A DNA stretch of 64,000 nt from Croceibacterium_B sp963811255. Its GTDB lineage: Bacteria > Pseudomonadota > Alphaproteobacteria > Sphingomonadales > Sphingomonadaceae. Below are positions 50,236 to 58,638 of this stretch, in pieces. Below the pieces are notes generated by a model. That model made no database searches. It was not told the origin of the DNA and was given only the letters and a program-made list of their open reading frames with translations. The DNA is taken from positions 310,001-374,000 of the forward strand of contig CAWEQI010000003.1 in the NCBI GenBank assembly GCA_963811255.1, in the 5' to 3' direction. Every line of letters begins with the position of its first letter. The first letter of the stretch is position 1. The position numbers were made by a program, and so were the translations under genes.

Positions 50236-51498
50236 TTGGATCATTTTCAGCTTCGAAACGGCGAACTTTATGCCGAGGACGTCCCGCTCGCCCGGATCGC
50301 CGAGGAAGTCGGCACGCCGGTCTACGTCTATTCGCGAGCCACGCTGGAACGCCACGCACGGGTGTTTCGCGAAGGGCTGGCGGCGATCCCCCGCAAGCGC
50401 ATCGCCTTTGCGGTGAAGTCGAATCCCAACCTCGCCGTCCTGCGAGTGCTTGGACGCCAGGGTTACGGCGCCGATGTCGTGTCGGGCGGCGAAATGAAGC
50501 GAGCGCTGGCGGCCGGTATCCCGGCCGAGGACATCGTCTTTTCCGGTGTTGGCAAGAGCGCCCGCGAATTGGCCGAGGCGCTCGACGCGCAGATCGGCCA
50601 GTTCAACCTCGAGTCCGAGGAGGAGGGCCTTGAGCTCGCCCGCATCGCCGACGGCAAGGGCCTGCGCGCGATCTGCACCCTGCGCGTGAACCCGGATATC
50701 GACGCCGGCACGCACGAGAAGATCTCGACCGGCAAGGCCGACAACAAGTTCGGCGTGCCGTTCGACCTGGCGGTCGGCATTTACGGGCGATTGGCGACGC
50801 TCCCCGGCTTGCAGATGCGCGGGCTGGCGGTGCACATCGGCAGCCAGCTGGCCGACCTGAAGCCGCTCGAGCTGGCGTTCGAGAAAGTCGGCGCGCTGCT
50901 GTCGATGCTGCGCGCGGGCGGGCATTCGATCACCCATGTCGACCTCGGCGGCGGGCTGGGCGTGCCCTACAAGACCGGCGAGTTGTTGCCGAGCCCGGCC
51001 GAATACGGTGAGATGGTCGCTCGGGTGACGCACGGATGGGACGTCGAGCTGATGTTCGAGCCCGGGCGGGTGATCGCCGGCAACGCAGGGGTGCTGCTGA
51101 CCCGCGTGATCCGCGTCAAGCGCAACGGCAATCGGCCGCCGTTCGTCGTCGTCGATGCGGCGATGAACGATCTCGCGCGCCCGGCGCTTTACGGCGCGTG
51201 GCACGATTTCGAGGCGGTGCGCCCGACCGGCGAACGCATGACCGCACACATCGTCGGACCGATCTGCGAAACCGGCGACACATTCGCTCGCGACCGGGAG
51301 TGCGACGCGCTCAAGGCGGGCGACCTCGCCGTATTCCGCACCGCCGGAGCCTATGGCGCGACCATGGCTTCGAGCTACAACAGCCGCGGTTTCGTGGCCG
51401 AAGTGCTGGTCGACGGCGATAAGTACGCGGTGGTGGCGGATCGCATTCTGCCCGAGGAGATATACGCCGCGGAGCGTGTGCCGGAGTGGCTTGGATGA
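50236..51498 (+). CDS. lysA: Diaminopimelate decarboxylase
   Basis: A 420-aa PLP alanine-racemase-fold decarboxylase, last step of lysine synthesis. The PLP lysine is in RIAFAVKSNPNLAVL; further blocks are GYGADVVSGGEMKRALAAG, 'RVNPDIDAGTHEKISTGK', 'HVDLGGGLGVPY', 'FEPGRVIAGNAG' and GPICETGDTFARDR with the catalytic Cys. The start is TTG 50236, three bases after the lipoprotein stop; no ATG fits the family length. The stop overlaps the siroheme synthase start. Confidence 0.96.
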   Translation: MDHFQLRNGELYAEDVPLARIAEEVGTPVYVYSRATLERHARVFREGLAAIPRKRIAFAVKSNPNLAVLRVLGRQGYGADVVSGGEMKRALAAGIPAEDIVFSGVGKSARELAEALDAQIGQFNLESEEEGLELARIADGKGLRAICTLRVNPDIDAGTHEKISTGKADNKFGVPFDLAVGIYGRLATLPGLQMRGLAVHIGSQLADLKPLELAFEKVGALLSMLRAGGHSITHVDLGGGLGVPYKTGELLPSPAEYGEMVARVTHGWDVELMFEPGRVIAGNAGVLLTRVIRVKRNGNRPPFVVVDAAMNDLARPALYGAWHDFEAVRPTGERMTAHIVGPICETGDTFARDRECDALKAGDLAVFRTAGAYGATMASSYNSRGFVAEVLVDGDKYAVVADRILPEEIYAAERVPEWLG

Positions 51499-52272
51499 AG
51501 AGCCTGCCGCTCTTCCACCGCGTCGCCGGGCAACCGGTCATCGTGCTGGGAGAAGGGCCGGCGGCGGACGCCAAACGGCGGCTGGTCGAACGCGCGGGCG
51601 GAGACGCGGTCGCCGACCTCCAGGCGGGAATCGAGCGCGGGGCGCGGCTGGCTTTCGTCGCCCTGGATGAGCAACAGGAAGCCGAGGCCGCGGTTATGCG
51701 CCTGCACCGGGCAGGCGTGCTGGTGAATGTCGCTGACCGTCCGGCGCTGTGCGATTTCACCACTCCGAGTATTCTCGATCGCGATCCGGTGCAGATCGCC
51801 ATCGGCACCGAAGGCGCGTCGGCCGGGCTCGCCAAACAGCTTCGGCTGCGGTTCGAAGTCTCTGCTACCCGATGGGCTCGGTTTGCTGGCGCAGTCCTTG
51901 GCGGCGGCGCGCGACGCCTTGCGTGAGCGTTGGCCGAACGCGGCCGACCGCCGCCGCGCGCTCGACGCCGCGCTCGAGCCCGGCGGGCCGCTCGACCCGT
52001 TCGTCGAACACGGCGCGGCGGCGGTGACGGAGTGGCTGCGCGATGCCGGCGAAAGGCGAACCAGCCGGGTCGAACTGACGATCGCCACCCCAACGCCCGA
52101 CGGGCTGACCTTACGGCAGTTGCAGCTGCTCGGCGCGGCCGATGCGATTCTCTACGAACCGGGCCTTCCCGCGGCGATCCTCGACCGCGCGCGCGCCGAT
52201 GCGCCGCGCCTCACCCTGCCGCACCAGGGGCCATTGCCTTCTGGACTCGTGCTGGTTTTGCGCCGCGCGTGA
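51495..52272 (+). pseudogene. Siroheme synthase-type protein interrupted by a frameshift
   Basis: The first frame, ATG 51495 to about 51857, encodes an NAD-binding precorrin-2 dehydrogenase-like domain (VIVLGEGPAADAKRRLVERAGG, VNVADRPALCDFTTPSILDRDPVQIAIGTEGASAGLAKQLRLRFE). It then runs into VSATRWARF and stops at 51924-51926. One frame over, the natural continuation reads SLLPDGLGLLAQSLAAARDALRERWPNAADRRRAL to a stop at 52270-52272. One extra base near 51854-51861 accounts for the break. It is either a real mutation or a sequencing error. Otherwise it is a normal CysG-N-like protein of about 258 aa, fourth gene after argH. Confidence 0.8.
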
Positions 52273-52381
52273 GCGGCGGCGGCCAGCTCCGCGATTACAA
52301 GGATTTAATTTCAGCGCAATCGCCCGACCCGGCACCATCTCCGTCGCGGGGCACCCGCTTCGCACTTTGGGGAGAGCAGCC

Positions 52382-52546
52382 ATGAGCCTACCAACTATCG
52401 ATCTATCCACTCTGCCGAGCCTGACGGACATCAACGGTGGTCAACCGATGGGCATTTTTGGTGCCAGCCCGTCGGCGCAAATGCCAGGGTACGATGATTC
52501 GATCGTGATCCTGGCGTCATTCCTCTACGAGACCCAAAAGGCCTGA
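52382..52546 (+). CDS. 54-aa peptide of unknown function heading a three-gene unit
   Basis: The peptide starts MSLPTIDLSTLPSLTDI, has a Gly/Pro/Met-rich middle (GGQPMGIFGASPSAQMPG) and ends with an acidic-hydrophobic helix YDDSIVILASFLYETQKA. GGGGAGAGC precedes ATG 52382. No signal peptide, membrane helix or known small-protein domain is seen. The following gene starts 12 bases on, so they are co-transcribed. The layout of a short gene with a patterned tail beside two larger genes resembles a peptide-substrate locus, but could equally be a regulator or chaperone partner. Confidence 0.65.
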   Translation: MSLPTIDLSTLPSLTDINGGQPMGIFGASPSAQMPGYDDSIVILASFLYETQKA

Positions 52547-52557
52547 CTTCCTGAGCC

Positions 52558-53514
52558 ATGCGGATCGGCCCGGCCATCGCCGCTTTACGCAATGACCGGA
52601 CCCGGCAGTTGCGGGCGCAGGCGATGATGTTCGCCGCGCGCGACGCCTGGCAAGGCAAGGCCGGTGTCGCGCGAGTGCTGGCGGGGCTCGATGAGTTCGG
52701 CCGGGGAGCGCCGCTCTCCGCCTGCCGGGCACTTGCCGAGCTGTTCGCCGCGGGCGATGCCGCAGGACAGTTTGTCGCCGGATTCTGCGCCGCTTTCGCC
52801 ACCGCGCTGGCGGACGAGCCGTTCGGCCAATTGCCGTTCCGGCACAGCTTCGACGGAGTCCTCGCGACCTTGCTGCTCGCGCGGTCTAGCGCCGCGCGGC
52901 TGACGCTGGTGGCGCAGGAGCCCGGCGACTTCGAAACGACGAGCGTGCTGCTGAGCGACGCCGTCCGCCATGATGCCGTCATCGCCGGAGAAGCAACCGC
53001 CCGCCTCACCAGGCGGCTCGCTGACGGCACGTTCGAGCACCGGCAGATGCATCTGGCGATGGGCGAGCGCTCGGCGCTCGACCTTGCGCGGCAGATGCTG
53101 TTCGTCACCCGCGTCGAGCGCCGGCTGGTCACGCTGCGACTTCACCGCGCCGCGCCTGCACCGGGGCCGGTCCGCGAGTATTCGCTGGCCGACGGGCGCC
53201 TGCTGCAGAAGACGGCCGGCGATATCTGCCACAGCCGCCACGAAATGATGGTGAACCTGCTCGGCCGAATGAAGCGGCGCGAGGCGGCGCCGCTGATGGC
53301 CGAGATCGCCGGCGAGGAATGGCCCGATTCGCTGCGCTGGGAAGCCTTGCGCGAATCCCTCGCCCTCGACGCCGCCAGCGGGTTCGCCGCCCTCGACCGC
53401 CTCGCCCGCTCGCCGGCCGATCCGCTCGCCATGGCAGCCGGCGTCTTGCGGGCGCAACTGCTCGAGGCGCACCCCGAGCTGATCGCTTACCAGGAATCCC
53501 TGTGCCGCGAGTGA
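52558..53514 (+). CDS. Uncharacterised protein, possible cupin-like core and helical-repeat tail
   Basis: A 318-aa cytoplasmic protein. The first 100 residues are helical (RTRQLRAQAMMFAARDAWQGKAGV, FVAGFCAAFATAL); the middle is strand-rich (SFDGVLATLLLARSSAARLTLVAQEPG, LFVTRVERRLVTLRLHRAAPA, REYSLADGRLL) and may be a cupin-like barrel; the end is paired helices (ALRESLALDAASGFAALDRLARSPADPLAMAAGVLRAQLLEAHPEL), HEAT-like. I do not recognise a named family. Its stop overlaps the next gene (GTGA), so the two are coupled, and they may share a fold plan. Confidence 0.75.
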   Translation: MRIGPAIAALRNDRTRQLRAQAMMFAARDAWQGKAGVARVLAGLDEFGRGAPLSACRALAELFAAGDAAGQFVAGFCAAFATALADEPFGQLPFRHSFDGVLATLLLARSSAARLTLVAQEPGDFETTSVLLSDAVRHDAVIAGEATARLTRRLADGTFEHRQMHLAMGERSALDLARQMLFVTRVERRLVTLRLHRAAPAPGPVREYSLADGRLLQKTAGDICHSRHEMMVNLLGRMKRREAAPLMAEIAGEEWPDSLRWEALRESLALDAASGFAALDRLARSPADPLAMAAGVLRAQLLEAHPELIAYQESLCRE

Positions 53515-54419
53515 TCGATCCAGTTCTCCTCCAAGCGGAGGGCGCCGGGGCGTGCACGCTGGACGAATGCACCGCGGCGCTGGAGAGCGCGGGGTTCGAT
53601 CCGCTCGACGAGGGCAGTCTGCTCCACGCCGCGGGCTGGCTCCGCCGTCTCGGCAACGACCGCGACTTCCTGGCCGGGATCCTGATCGCCGAGCTCAAAC
53701 AGCGCCACACTGAGGACGACGGCCGCAACACCTACGGCCCGCCGGTGGTCATGCTGTCGCCGCTCGGCGGCGAGTTCTTCCTGCGAGCCAACATCTGGCC
53801 CTCGCGCGACGAGCCGCTGTTCCGCGCCAGCGGCGCCGGGCCGTTCGTCTACCAGTTACCGCACGATCACAATTTCGACTTCCTGACGCTCGGCTATTTC
53901 GGACCGGGCTACTGGTCGGACTACTACGAGTACGATTACGAGCGGATTGCAGGGGCGGTCGGCGAACCCGCTGGCCTCCGCTTCGTCGAGCGTGCGCGGC
54001 TCGAGCCGGGCAAGCTGATGCACTATCGCGCGCACCTCGACGTGCATTCGCAGCTGCCGCCCGACGCCCTTTCCGTATCGCTCAATGTGATGCACGCGGG
54101 CGGCGCGCAGGGCTGGCTCGATCAGTACAGCTTCGATACCGAACGGAACGAAATCGCCGGCGTTCTCGGCCCGGGTGCAAGCGAGGTCTTCATGCGTATC
54201 GCCGTCGGGATGGGCGGCGAGGCGGCGCTGGACCTCGCCGAAACCTTCGCCCGCAGTCATCCCAGCGAGCGCATGCGCCTGACCGCGCTCGAGGCGCAGG
54301 CGGGGGTGTTCGATCTGGCAGAACGGGACGCGCTATGGCGGCGGGCGGAAGACTCGGGCAGCCGACTTGTGGCGCTGGAGGCCAGGCGCCGGCGGACGGC
54401 GCTCCAGGCTCTAGCCTAG
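53511..54419 (+). CDS. Uncharacterised protein, possible cupin-like fold with PHDHNFDFLTLGYFGPGYWSD motif
   Basis: A 302-aa protein. After a helical head (LDECTAALESAGFDPLDEGSLLHAAGWLRRLG), the middle holds 'FVYQLPHDHNFDFLTLGYFG' followed by a Tyr/Asp-rich run and a strand-rich part (KLMHYRAHLDVHSQLPPDALSVSLNVMHAG); the two His clusters could bind a metal in a double-stranded beta helix. The end is helical-repeat like (LDLAETFARSHPSERMRLTALEAQ). GTG 53511 couples it to the previous gene; a GTG at 53502 is in frame. No named family. Confidence 0.75.
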   Translation: MIDPVLLQAEGAGACTLDECTAALESAGFDPLDEGSLLHAAGWLRRLGNDRDFLAGILIAELKQRHTEDDGRNTYGPPVVMLSPLGGEFFLRANIWPSRDEPLFRASGAGPFVYQLPHDHNFDFLTLGYFGPGYWSDYYEYDYERIAGAVGEPAGLRFVERARLEPGKLMHYRAHLDVHSQLPPDALSVSLNVMHAGGAQGWLDQYSFDTERNEIAGVLGPGASEVFMRIAVGMGGEAALDLAETFARSHPSERMRLTALEAQAGVFDLAERDALWRRAEDSGSRLVALEARRRRTALQALA

Positions 54420-54901
54420 AACGCACCTCCCGCCAGAGCGTCGAGCGCCGCCTGCAGAATCACCGCGGCGGCGTGGCTGTCGATTCGTTCGGCGCGCCTA
54501 GCGCGGCTTACGTCCTGGGCGATCAGGTCGCGTTCGGCGCTGGCGGTCGACCAGCGCTCGTCCCACAGCAGCACCGGGAGGCCAAGCGGAGCGAGATTCC
54601 TGGCATAAGCCCGGGTGGATTGCGCCCGCGGCCCTTCGCTGCCGTCCATGTTGAGCGGCAGGCCGAGCACGACACCGGCGACACCGCGATCCTGCGCCAG
54701 CGCCCGCAGCGCCTCCAGGTCGCGCGAAAACTTGCCGCGCGGCAGGGTCTTGCCGGCGGTGGCGAAGCGCCATCCGGCGTCGGACAGCGCGGTGCCGATG
54801 GTCTTGGTACCAAGGTCGAGACCGAGCAGCACACCGCCGTCGGGCAGCGCCGCGCGCAACTCGGCGGCGGTGGCAGCGATCAGCGGTGCTGCGCTGCCCA
54901 T
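54416..54901 (-). CDS. ruvX: Holliday junction resolvase-like / pre-16S rRNA nuclease
   Basis: A 161-aa RNase H-fold protein of the RuvX/YqgF family. The motifs are LLGLDLGTKTIGTALSD, 'VVLGLPLNMDGSEGPRAQ' and 'LWDERWSTASAERDLIAQ', plus a terminal DSHAAAVILQAALD with the acidic residues. YqgF trims the 5' end of 16S rRNA in E. coli. It overlaps the upstream DUF3089 gene by 22 bases and is convergent with the uncharacterised three-gene unit (4-base overlap). Confidence 0.94.
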   Translation of the reverse strand: MGSAAPLIAATAAELRAALPDGGVLLGLDLGTKTIGTALSDAGWRFATAGKTLPRGKFSRDLEALRALAQDRGVAGVVLGLPLNMDGSEGPRAQSTRAYARNLAPLGLPVLLWDERWSTASAERDLIAQDVSRARRAERIDSHAAAVILQAALDALAGGAF

Positions 54902-56016
54902 GTCCGCATCCGCCGGGCGACGTCGAGCTGCAGGTTCTCCCAGAACAGCGGGATGTCATAGACGTGGTAGTTGTTGCCCGGCAGCACGTAGGGGCCGAGG
55001 TCGGGTGGGTTGCCGATCAGCAGCAATCCACGCTTGTCGCACCTCGCCGAGACCGCGCCGGGGACCAGCTTGCCAGCCGTCAGATCGGCGTTCGGCACCA
55101 GCGTGCCGAGGTCGGCCGATGCGGGGGCCGAGCCGTTCAACGTCCCGGTGAGGGGGTTCACGCACAGCACGCCCTTGTCGCCGCGCGGCGCGTCGTCATA
55201 ACCGGCCGAGTGGCTGTAGCGGGTCAGCAGCATTCCCGGATCGGCCGGCTCCGCGAAGCTCGACCAGGTGACGATGCATCCGGCCTGGTCCGCCGTGGCG
55301 CAGGCCGGCAGGCCGAGCGCCGCGAGGTCGTGCTGGACCGAAATCGGCCAGCCGATCGGATAGGCCATGGCGATGCGCTTTTGCAGCGGGGTTCCGGCGA
55401 TCCGCCGGCGCAGCAGCTCGTCGATCAGCAGCGCGCCCTGGCTGTGCCCGGCAAGCACGATCGGCGTGCCCGGCGGCACCTGGGCGAGGAACTCGTCGAA
55501 CGCCTTGCTGACGTCGCCGTAGGCAAGGTCGAGCGCTTTCTGCGCATCCGGCGAGCTGGTCAGGAACGCGGCGATGGCCGCCTGGCGATAGCGCGGCGCC
55601 CAGATCTCGCTCGCTTGGTTGAACGGGCTGGCGAGCCCCCTAATGAAGATCCGCGCCCGCGCTCGCGCGTTCTTGTCGTCGAGCGAGGCATTCCAGTGGT
55701 CGCGACCGAGATAGCTGGTCGGGTGGACGAAGAACACCGCGAACCGGGGAACGTTCTTGGCCGCGGCCGGGGGCTGAGTCGCCCCGTTCGCGAACGGCGG
55801 CTGCCAGCGCGCCGGATCGTCGGGCATCCCGGGCCGGACGAACCACATCTGCGGATCGGCATAAGCATTGTCGGCGAGCTGTTGCTGGGCGACGAAATGC
55901 TCCTTGGGCATGAACGCGAGCCGCGTGAGCGTGGCGGGGAAGAGCCGCAGCGCCAACAGGACGGCGGTCACCAGGACGATACAGACGACGATGAAATAGA
56001 GGAACTTACGCGCCAT
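54880..56016 (-). CDS. DUF3089 lipase-like alpha/beta hydrolase, membrane-anchored
   Basis: A 378-aa protein with one N-terminal hydrophobic helix (FLYFIVVCIVLVTAVLLALRLF) that acts as signal anchor. The mature domain has AVFFVHPTSYLGRDHWN and the nucleophile elbow 'IVLAGHSQGALLIDELL', followed by YPIGWPIS and several conserved Cys; this is DUF3089, a lipase-like family of unknown substrate. ATG 56014-56016, overlapping the upstream AI-2E family gene by 11 bases. Confidence 0.88.
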   Translation of the reverse strand: MARKFLYFIVVCIVLVTAVLLALRLFPATLTRLAFMPKEHFVAQQQLADNAYADPQMWFVRPGMPDDPARWQPPFANGATQPPAAAKNVPRFAVFFVHPTSYLGRDHWNASLDDKNARARARIFIRGLASPFNQASEIWAPRYRQAAIAAFLTSSPDAQKALDLAYGDVSKAFDEFLAQVPPGTPIVLAGHSQGALLIDELLRRRIAGTPLQKRIAMAYPIGWPISVQHDLAALGLPACATADQAGCIVTWSSFAEPADPGMLLTRYSHSAGYDDAPRGDKGVLCVNPLTGTLNGSAPASADLGTLVPNADLTAGKLVPGAVSARCDKRGLLLIGNPPDLGPYVLPGNNYHVYDIPLFWENLQLDVARRMRTWAAQHR

Positions 56017-57097
56017 CGGTCGCGATCGTCACGCTTTCGCTTTCGGCCACTTCGGCCCGGCGCTCGAGCCACACCTTGGCCATCGCCAGCAACGGGTCTG
56101 CCAGGAACAGGCCGAGGATGCCGAACAGCACGCCCATGATCAGCTGCATCGCCAACTCCAGCGCCGGGGCGATGTCGACGGTCCGCCGGGCGATCAGCGG
56201 AACGACCACGTTGCCGTCGAACGTCTGCACCAGAAAGTAGACGAAGATCGTGTACAGCCCCATCGTGGGACCGCCGGAAAAGCCCACCAGCACCATCAGT
56301 ATTCCGGACGTGATCGCCCCGACATTCGGGATGAAGGCGAGCAGGCCCGTGACGATCCCGAGCAGCGCCGCCATCGGCACTCCGTAAAGAAACAGCATGA
56401 CGAAGATGAACACGCCCTCGAACGCCATCCCGACCAGGCGGCCGGCCAGCAAGCGGCGCAAGGTGTAGGCCATCCGGTCCGCCGTGAGATGAAATTCGCC
56501 CCGCCGGCCATGGGGCAGCATCCATGCGATTCCCCGCTCGTAAAGGTGCGGTTCGAAGGCGATGTACAGGCCGATGGTGAAGATCAGGATCAGCGTCGCC
56601 ATGCCGCCGATGATCCCGCCGATGGCCCGCGTGACCGTGCCGACGCCGCTCATTACCGTGCCGATCAGGCGGCTCACGTCGCCCTGATTGATGGCGAAGC
56701 CCTTGGTCTGCAGCCAGGCGATGAACTTGACCAGTTGACGGTTTACCAGCCCAGGCAACTGCGCGGCTTGGTGTGAAATCTGCGAACCGGCGAACCAGGA
56801 GAGCCAGGCGAAGAACGCGATCGTCAGCACCAGCACGATCGCCAGGCGCCAGTTGCGCCCGATCGGCAGGATGCGCCCGAGCAGCCGCGCACCGCCATCG
56901 AGCAGCGTGGCGAAGACCATCGCCCCGAAAATCACCAGCAGCGCCTGCGAGATATAGACCGCCAGGACGGCCACGCCGACCACCGCGACCCACACGGCGG
57001 CGCGCGCCGCTTCGCTGCGCAGTTCGGGACTGGAAATTTGCGTCGGGCTGGAGCCGAGCGGATGCTCGACCTCCTCGTCCTCGACGATTTTATTCAT
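56006..57097 (-). CDS. AI-2E family (UPF0118) transporter
   Basis: A 363-aa membrane protein with seven to eight helices in the UPF0118/PerM arrangement. Recognised parts: 'YISQALLVIFGAMVFATLLDGGARLL', the glycine-rich VMSGVGTVTRAIGGIIGGMATLILIFTIGLYIAF, LGIVTGLLAFIPNVGAITSG and the end 'LMGVLFGILGLFLADPLLAMAKVW'. Some members export AI-2, others are Na+/H+ antiporters; the substrate here is open. ATG 57095-57097, 11 bases after lepB. Confidence 0.9.
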   Translation of the reverse strand: MNKIVEDEEVEHPLGSSPTQISSPELRSEAARAAVWVAVVGVAVLAVYISQALLVIFGAMVFATLLDGGARLLGRILPIGRNWRLAIVLVLTIAFFAWLSWFAGSQISHQAAQLPGLVNRQLVKFIAWLQTKGFAINQGDVSRLIGTVMSGVGTVTRAIGGIIGGMATLILIFTIGLYIAFEPHLYERGIAWMLPHGRRGEFHLTADRMAYTLRRLLAGRLVGMAFEGVFIFVMLFLYGVPMAALLGIVTGLLAFIPNVGAITSGILMVLVGFSGGPTMGLYTIFVYFLVQTFDGNVVVPLIARRTVDIAPALELAMQLIMGVLFGILGLFLADPLLAMAKVWLERRAEVAESESVTIATDGA

Positions 57098-57108
57098 GCT
57101 CGACGACT

Positions 57109-58092
57109 TTATCCATGCGCCTTGGCCTTGCCCCTGATTTCCGGGCGCAGACTGGTCCAGGCGCGGCCCGGGCGCAAGGCATTCCACCAGCTCAGCGGGT
57201 TCCACCAGTGCTCCGACCCGTCGAGCGAAAAGGTGATGAACTCCGCCCGCCCGCCGACGTTGGCCAGCGGCACCGGCCCGCCGAGCCCGTTCTCGTACGG
57301 CTCCGGGCCCGCCGGGAACCGGCTGTCGGCCGAATGGTCGCGGTTGTCGCCCATCAGGAACACGTGGCCTTTCGGCACCTTCACCGGGCCGTAATTGTCG
57401 CCCCAGCTGTGGGGATCGTCGTCGAGCACTAAATAGCTCGCGCCGTTGGGCAGCGTTTCGCGATAGGTCGGCGGCTCGTACACCACCTTGCCGCTCGGCA
57501 GCACCCGGCGGTCGGCGTAGAATTCCGACAGGCACGGGCTGCCGTCGCAAATCTGCGAATCCGCCGGGATCTGCACCGGCGGCTCGAGTTCCTTGGGCAC
57601 CGGCTTGCCGTTGAGGATCACTTGTCCGTTGCGGACGGCGATCGTGTCGCCGGGGAGGCCGATCACCCGCTTGATATAGTCCTCATTCTTGTCGGGCGGC
57701 ACGGCGATGACAATGTCCCCGTATTCCGGGGTTTTCGGCAGGATGCGCCAGTCGCCCCGGCTGAGAATGTGCCACGGCAGCGACACCGACACCCAACTCC
57801 AGCCATAGGGATACTTGCTCACCACCAGACGGTCGCCGACCAGCAGGTTCGGCTCCATCGAGCCGGAGGGAATGTAGAACGGCTTGGCGATGAAGGTGTG
57901 AAACGCTAGCACCGCCGCCAGCATCAGCGCCAGCCCGCGCAGCTCGCGCCACCAGTTGATCTTTTCCTTGGTCTTCTTGGCTTTGCCGGTCGCCGCCGTA
58001 TCCGCCGGCCCGCTGGTGTCGGCATCGGCTGTGGGAGTGTTCGGCTCTGCAATATCGTCGTTCATGGCGGGAACGGCAGTCCTGGAATTCAT
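57109..58092 (-). CDS. lepB: Signal peptidase I
   Basis: A 327-aa leader peptidase. One membrane helix (LALMLAAVLAFHTFIAKPFYIP) is followed by the catalytic Ser in IPSGSMEPNLLVGDRLVVSK and Lys in 'DYIKRVIGLPGDTIAV', then 'FLMGDNRDHSADSR'. The long acidic N-terminal extension before the helix is normal in sphingomonads. ATG 58090-58092 overlaps the acpS stop (ATGA); an internal ATG at 58065 is possible. Confidence 0.95.
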   Translation of the reverse strand: MNSRTAVPAMNDDIAEPNTPTADADTSGPADTAATGKAKKTKEKINWWRELRGLALMLAAVLAFHTFIAKPFYIPSGSMEPNLLVGDRLVVSKYPYGWSWVSVSLPWHILSRGDWRILPKTPEYGDIVIAVPPDKNEDYIKRVIGLPGDTIAVRNGQVILNGKPVPKELEPPVQIPADSQICDGSPCLSEFYADRRVLPSGKVVYEPPTYRETLPNGASYLVLDDDPHSWGDNYGPVKVPKGHVFLMGDNRDHSADSRFPAGPEPYENGLGGPVPLANVGGRAEFITFSLDGSEHWWNPLSWWNALRPGRAWTSLRPEIRGKAKAHG

Positions 58093-58490
58093 AATGGGCG
58101 GGCCTCGATGATGACGAACGCCTGGGCCCATGGATGATCGTCGGTGAGGGTGAGATGAATGAGCGCCTCATGGCCGTCCGGGACCATTTCCGCAAGCCGC
58201 TTGGCCGCGCCGCCGGTTAGCTCCAGCGTCGGCGCGCCCGAGGCAGCGTTCACCACGCCGATGTCCTTCATGTACACCCCGCGGTAGAACCCGGTGCCGA
58301 CGGCCTTGGAGAACGCTTCCTTGGCCGCGAAGCGCTTGGCGTAGGTTCCCGCGCGGGTGTGCGGCCGGCCGGCGGCCTTGGCCCGCTCGATCGCGGTGAA
58401 GCAGCGTTGCTCAAACCGTTCCCCGTGCCGCGCCAGCGCCGCCGCAATCCGCTCGATGCTGCACAGGTCGGAGCCGAGGCCGATGATCAT
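58089..58490 (-). CDS. acpS: Holo-[acyl-carrier-protein] synthase
   Basis: A 133-aa phosphopantetheinyl transferase. Metal and CoA motifs are 'IIGLGSDLCSIERIAAAL' and 'TYAKRFAAKEAFSKAVGTGF', with TLTDDHPWAQAFVIIE at the end, all AcpS-typical. It activates acyl carrier protein. ATG 58488-58490; coupled to lepB downstream. A palindromic repeat separates it from pdxJ upstream. Confidence 0.96.
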   Translation of the reverse strand: MIIGLGSDLCSIERIAAALARHGERFEQRCFTAIERAKAAGRPHTRAGTYAKRFAAKEAFSKAVGTGFYRGVYMKDIGVVNAASGAPTLELTGGAAKRLAEMVPDGHEALIHLTLTDDHPWAQAFVIIEARPL

Positions 58491-58494
58491 GTTG

Positions 58495-58622
58495 CCTCCC
58501 CGGTACGGGGAGGGGGACCATCCGCAGGACGGTGGAGGGGACTCGCCACAAGCGTTGAGCCCGACGGAGAGTCCGCTCCGTCAGCCGCCTTCGGCGTCTG
58601 CCACCTCCCCGTGCCGGGGAGG
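58495..58622. repeat. Paired-hairpin REP-like element between pdxJ and acpS
   Basis: CCTCCCCG-GTA-CGGGGAGG at 58495-58513 and CCTCCCC (58604-58610) with GGGGAGG (58616-58622) are two similar hairpins about 100 bases apart. Between them is a GACGGAG/CTCCGTC stem. The paired-hairpin layout resembles a REP doublet. It fills the 148-base gap in an otherwise tight operon. Confidence 0.65.
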
Positions 58623-58638
58623 AAACCCGAACCCATCC

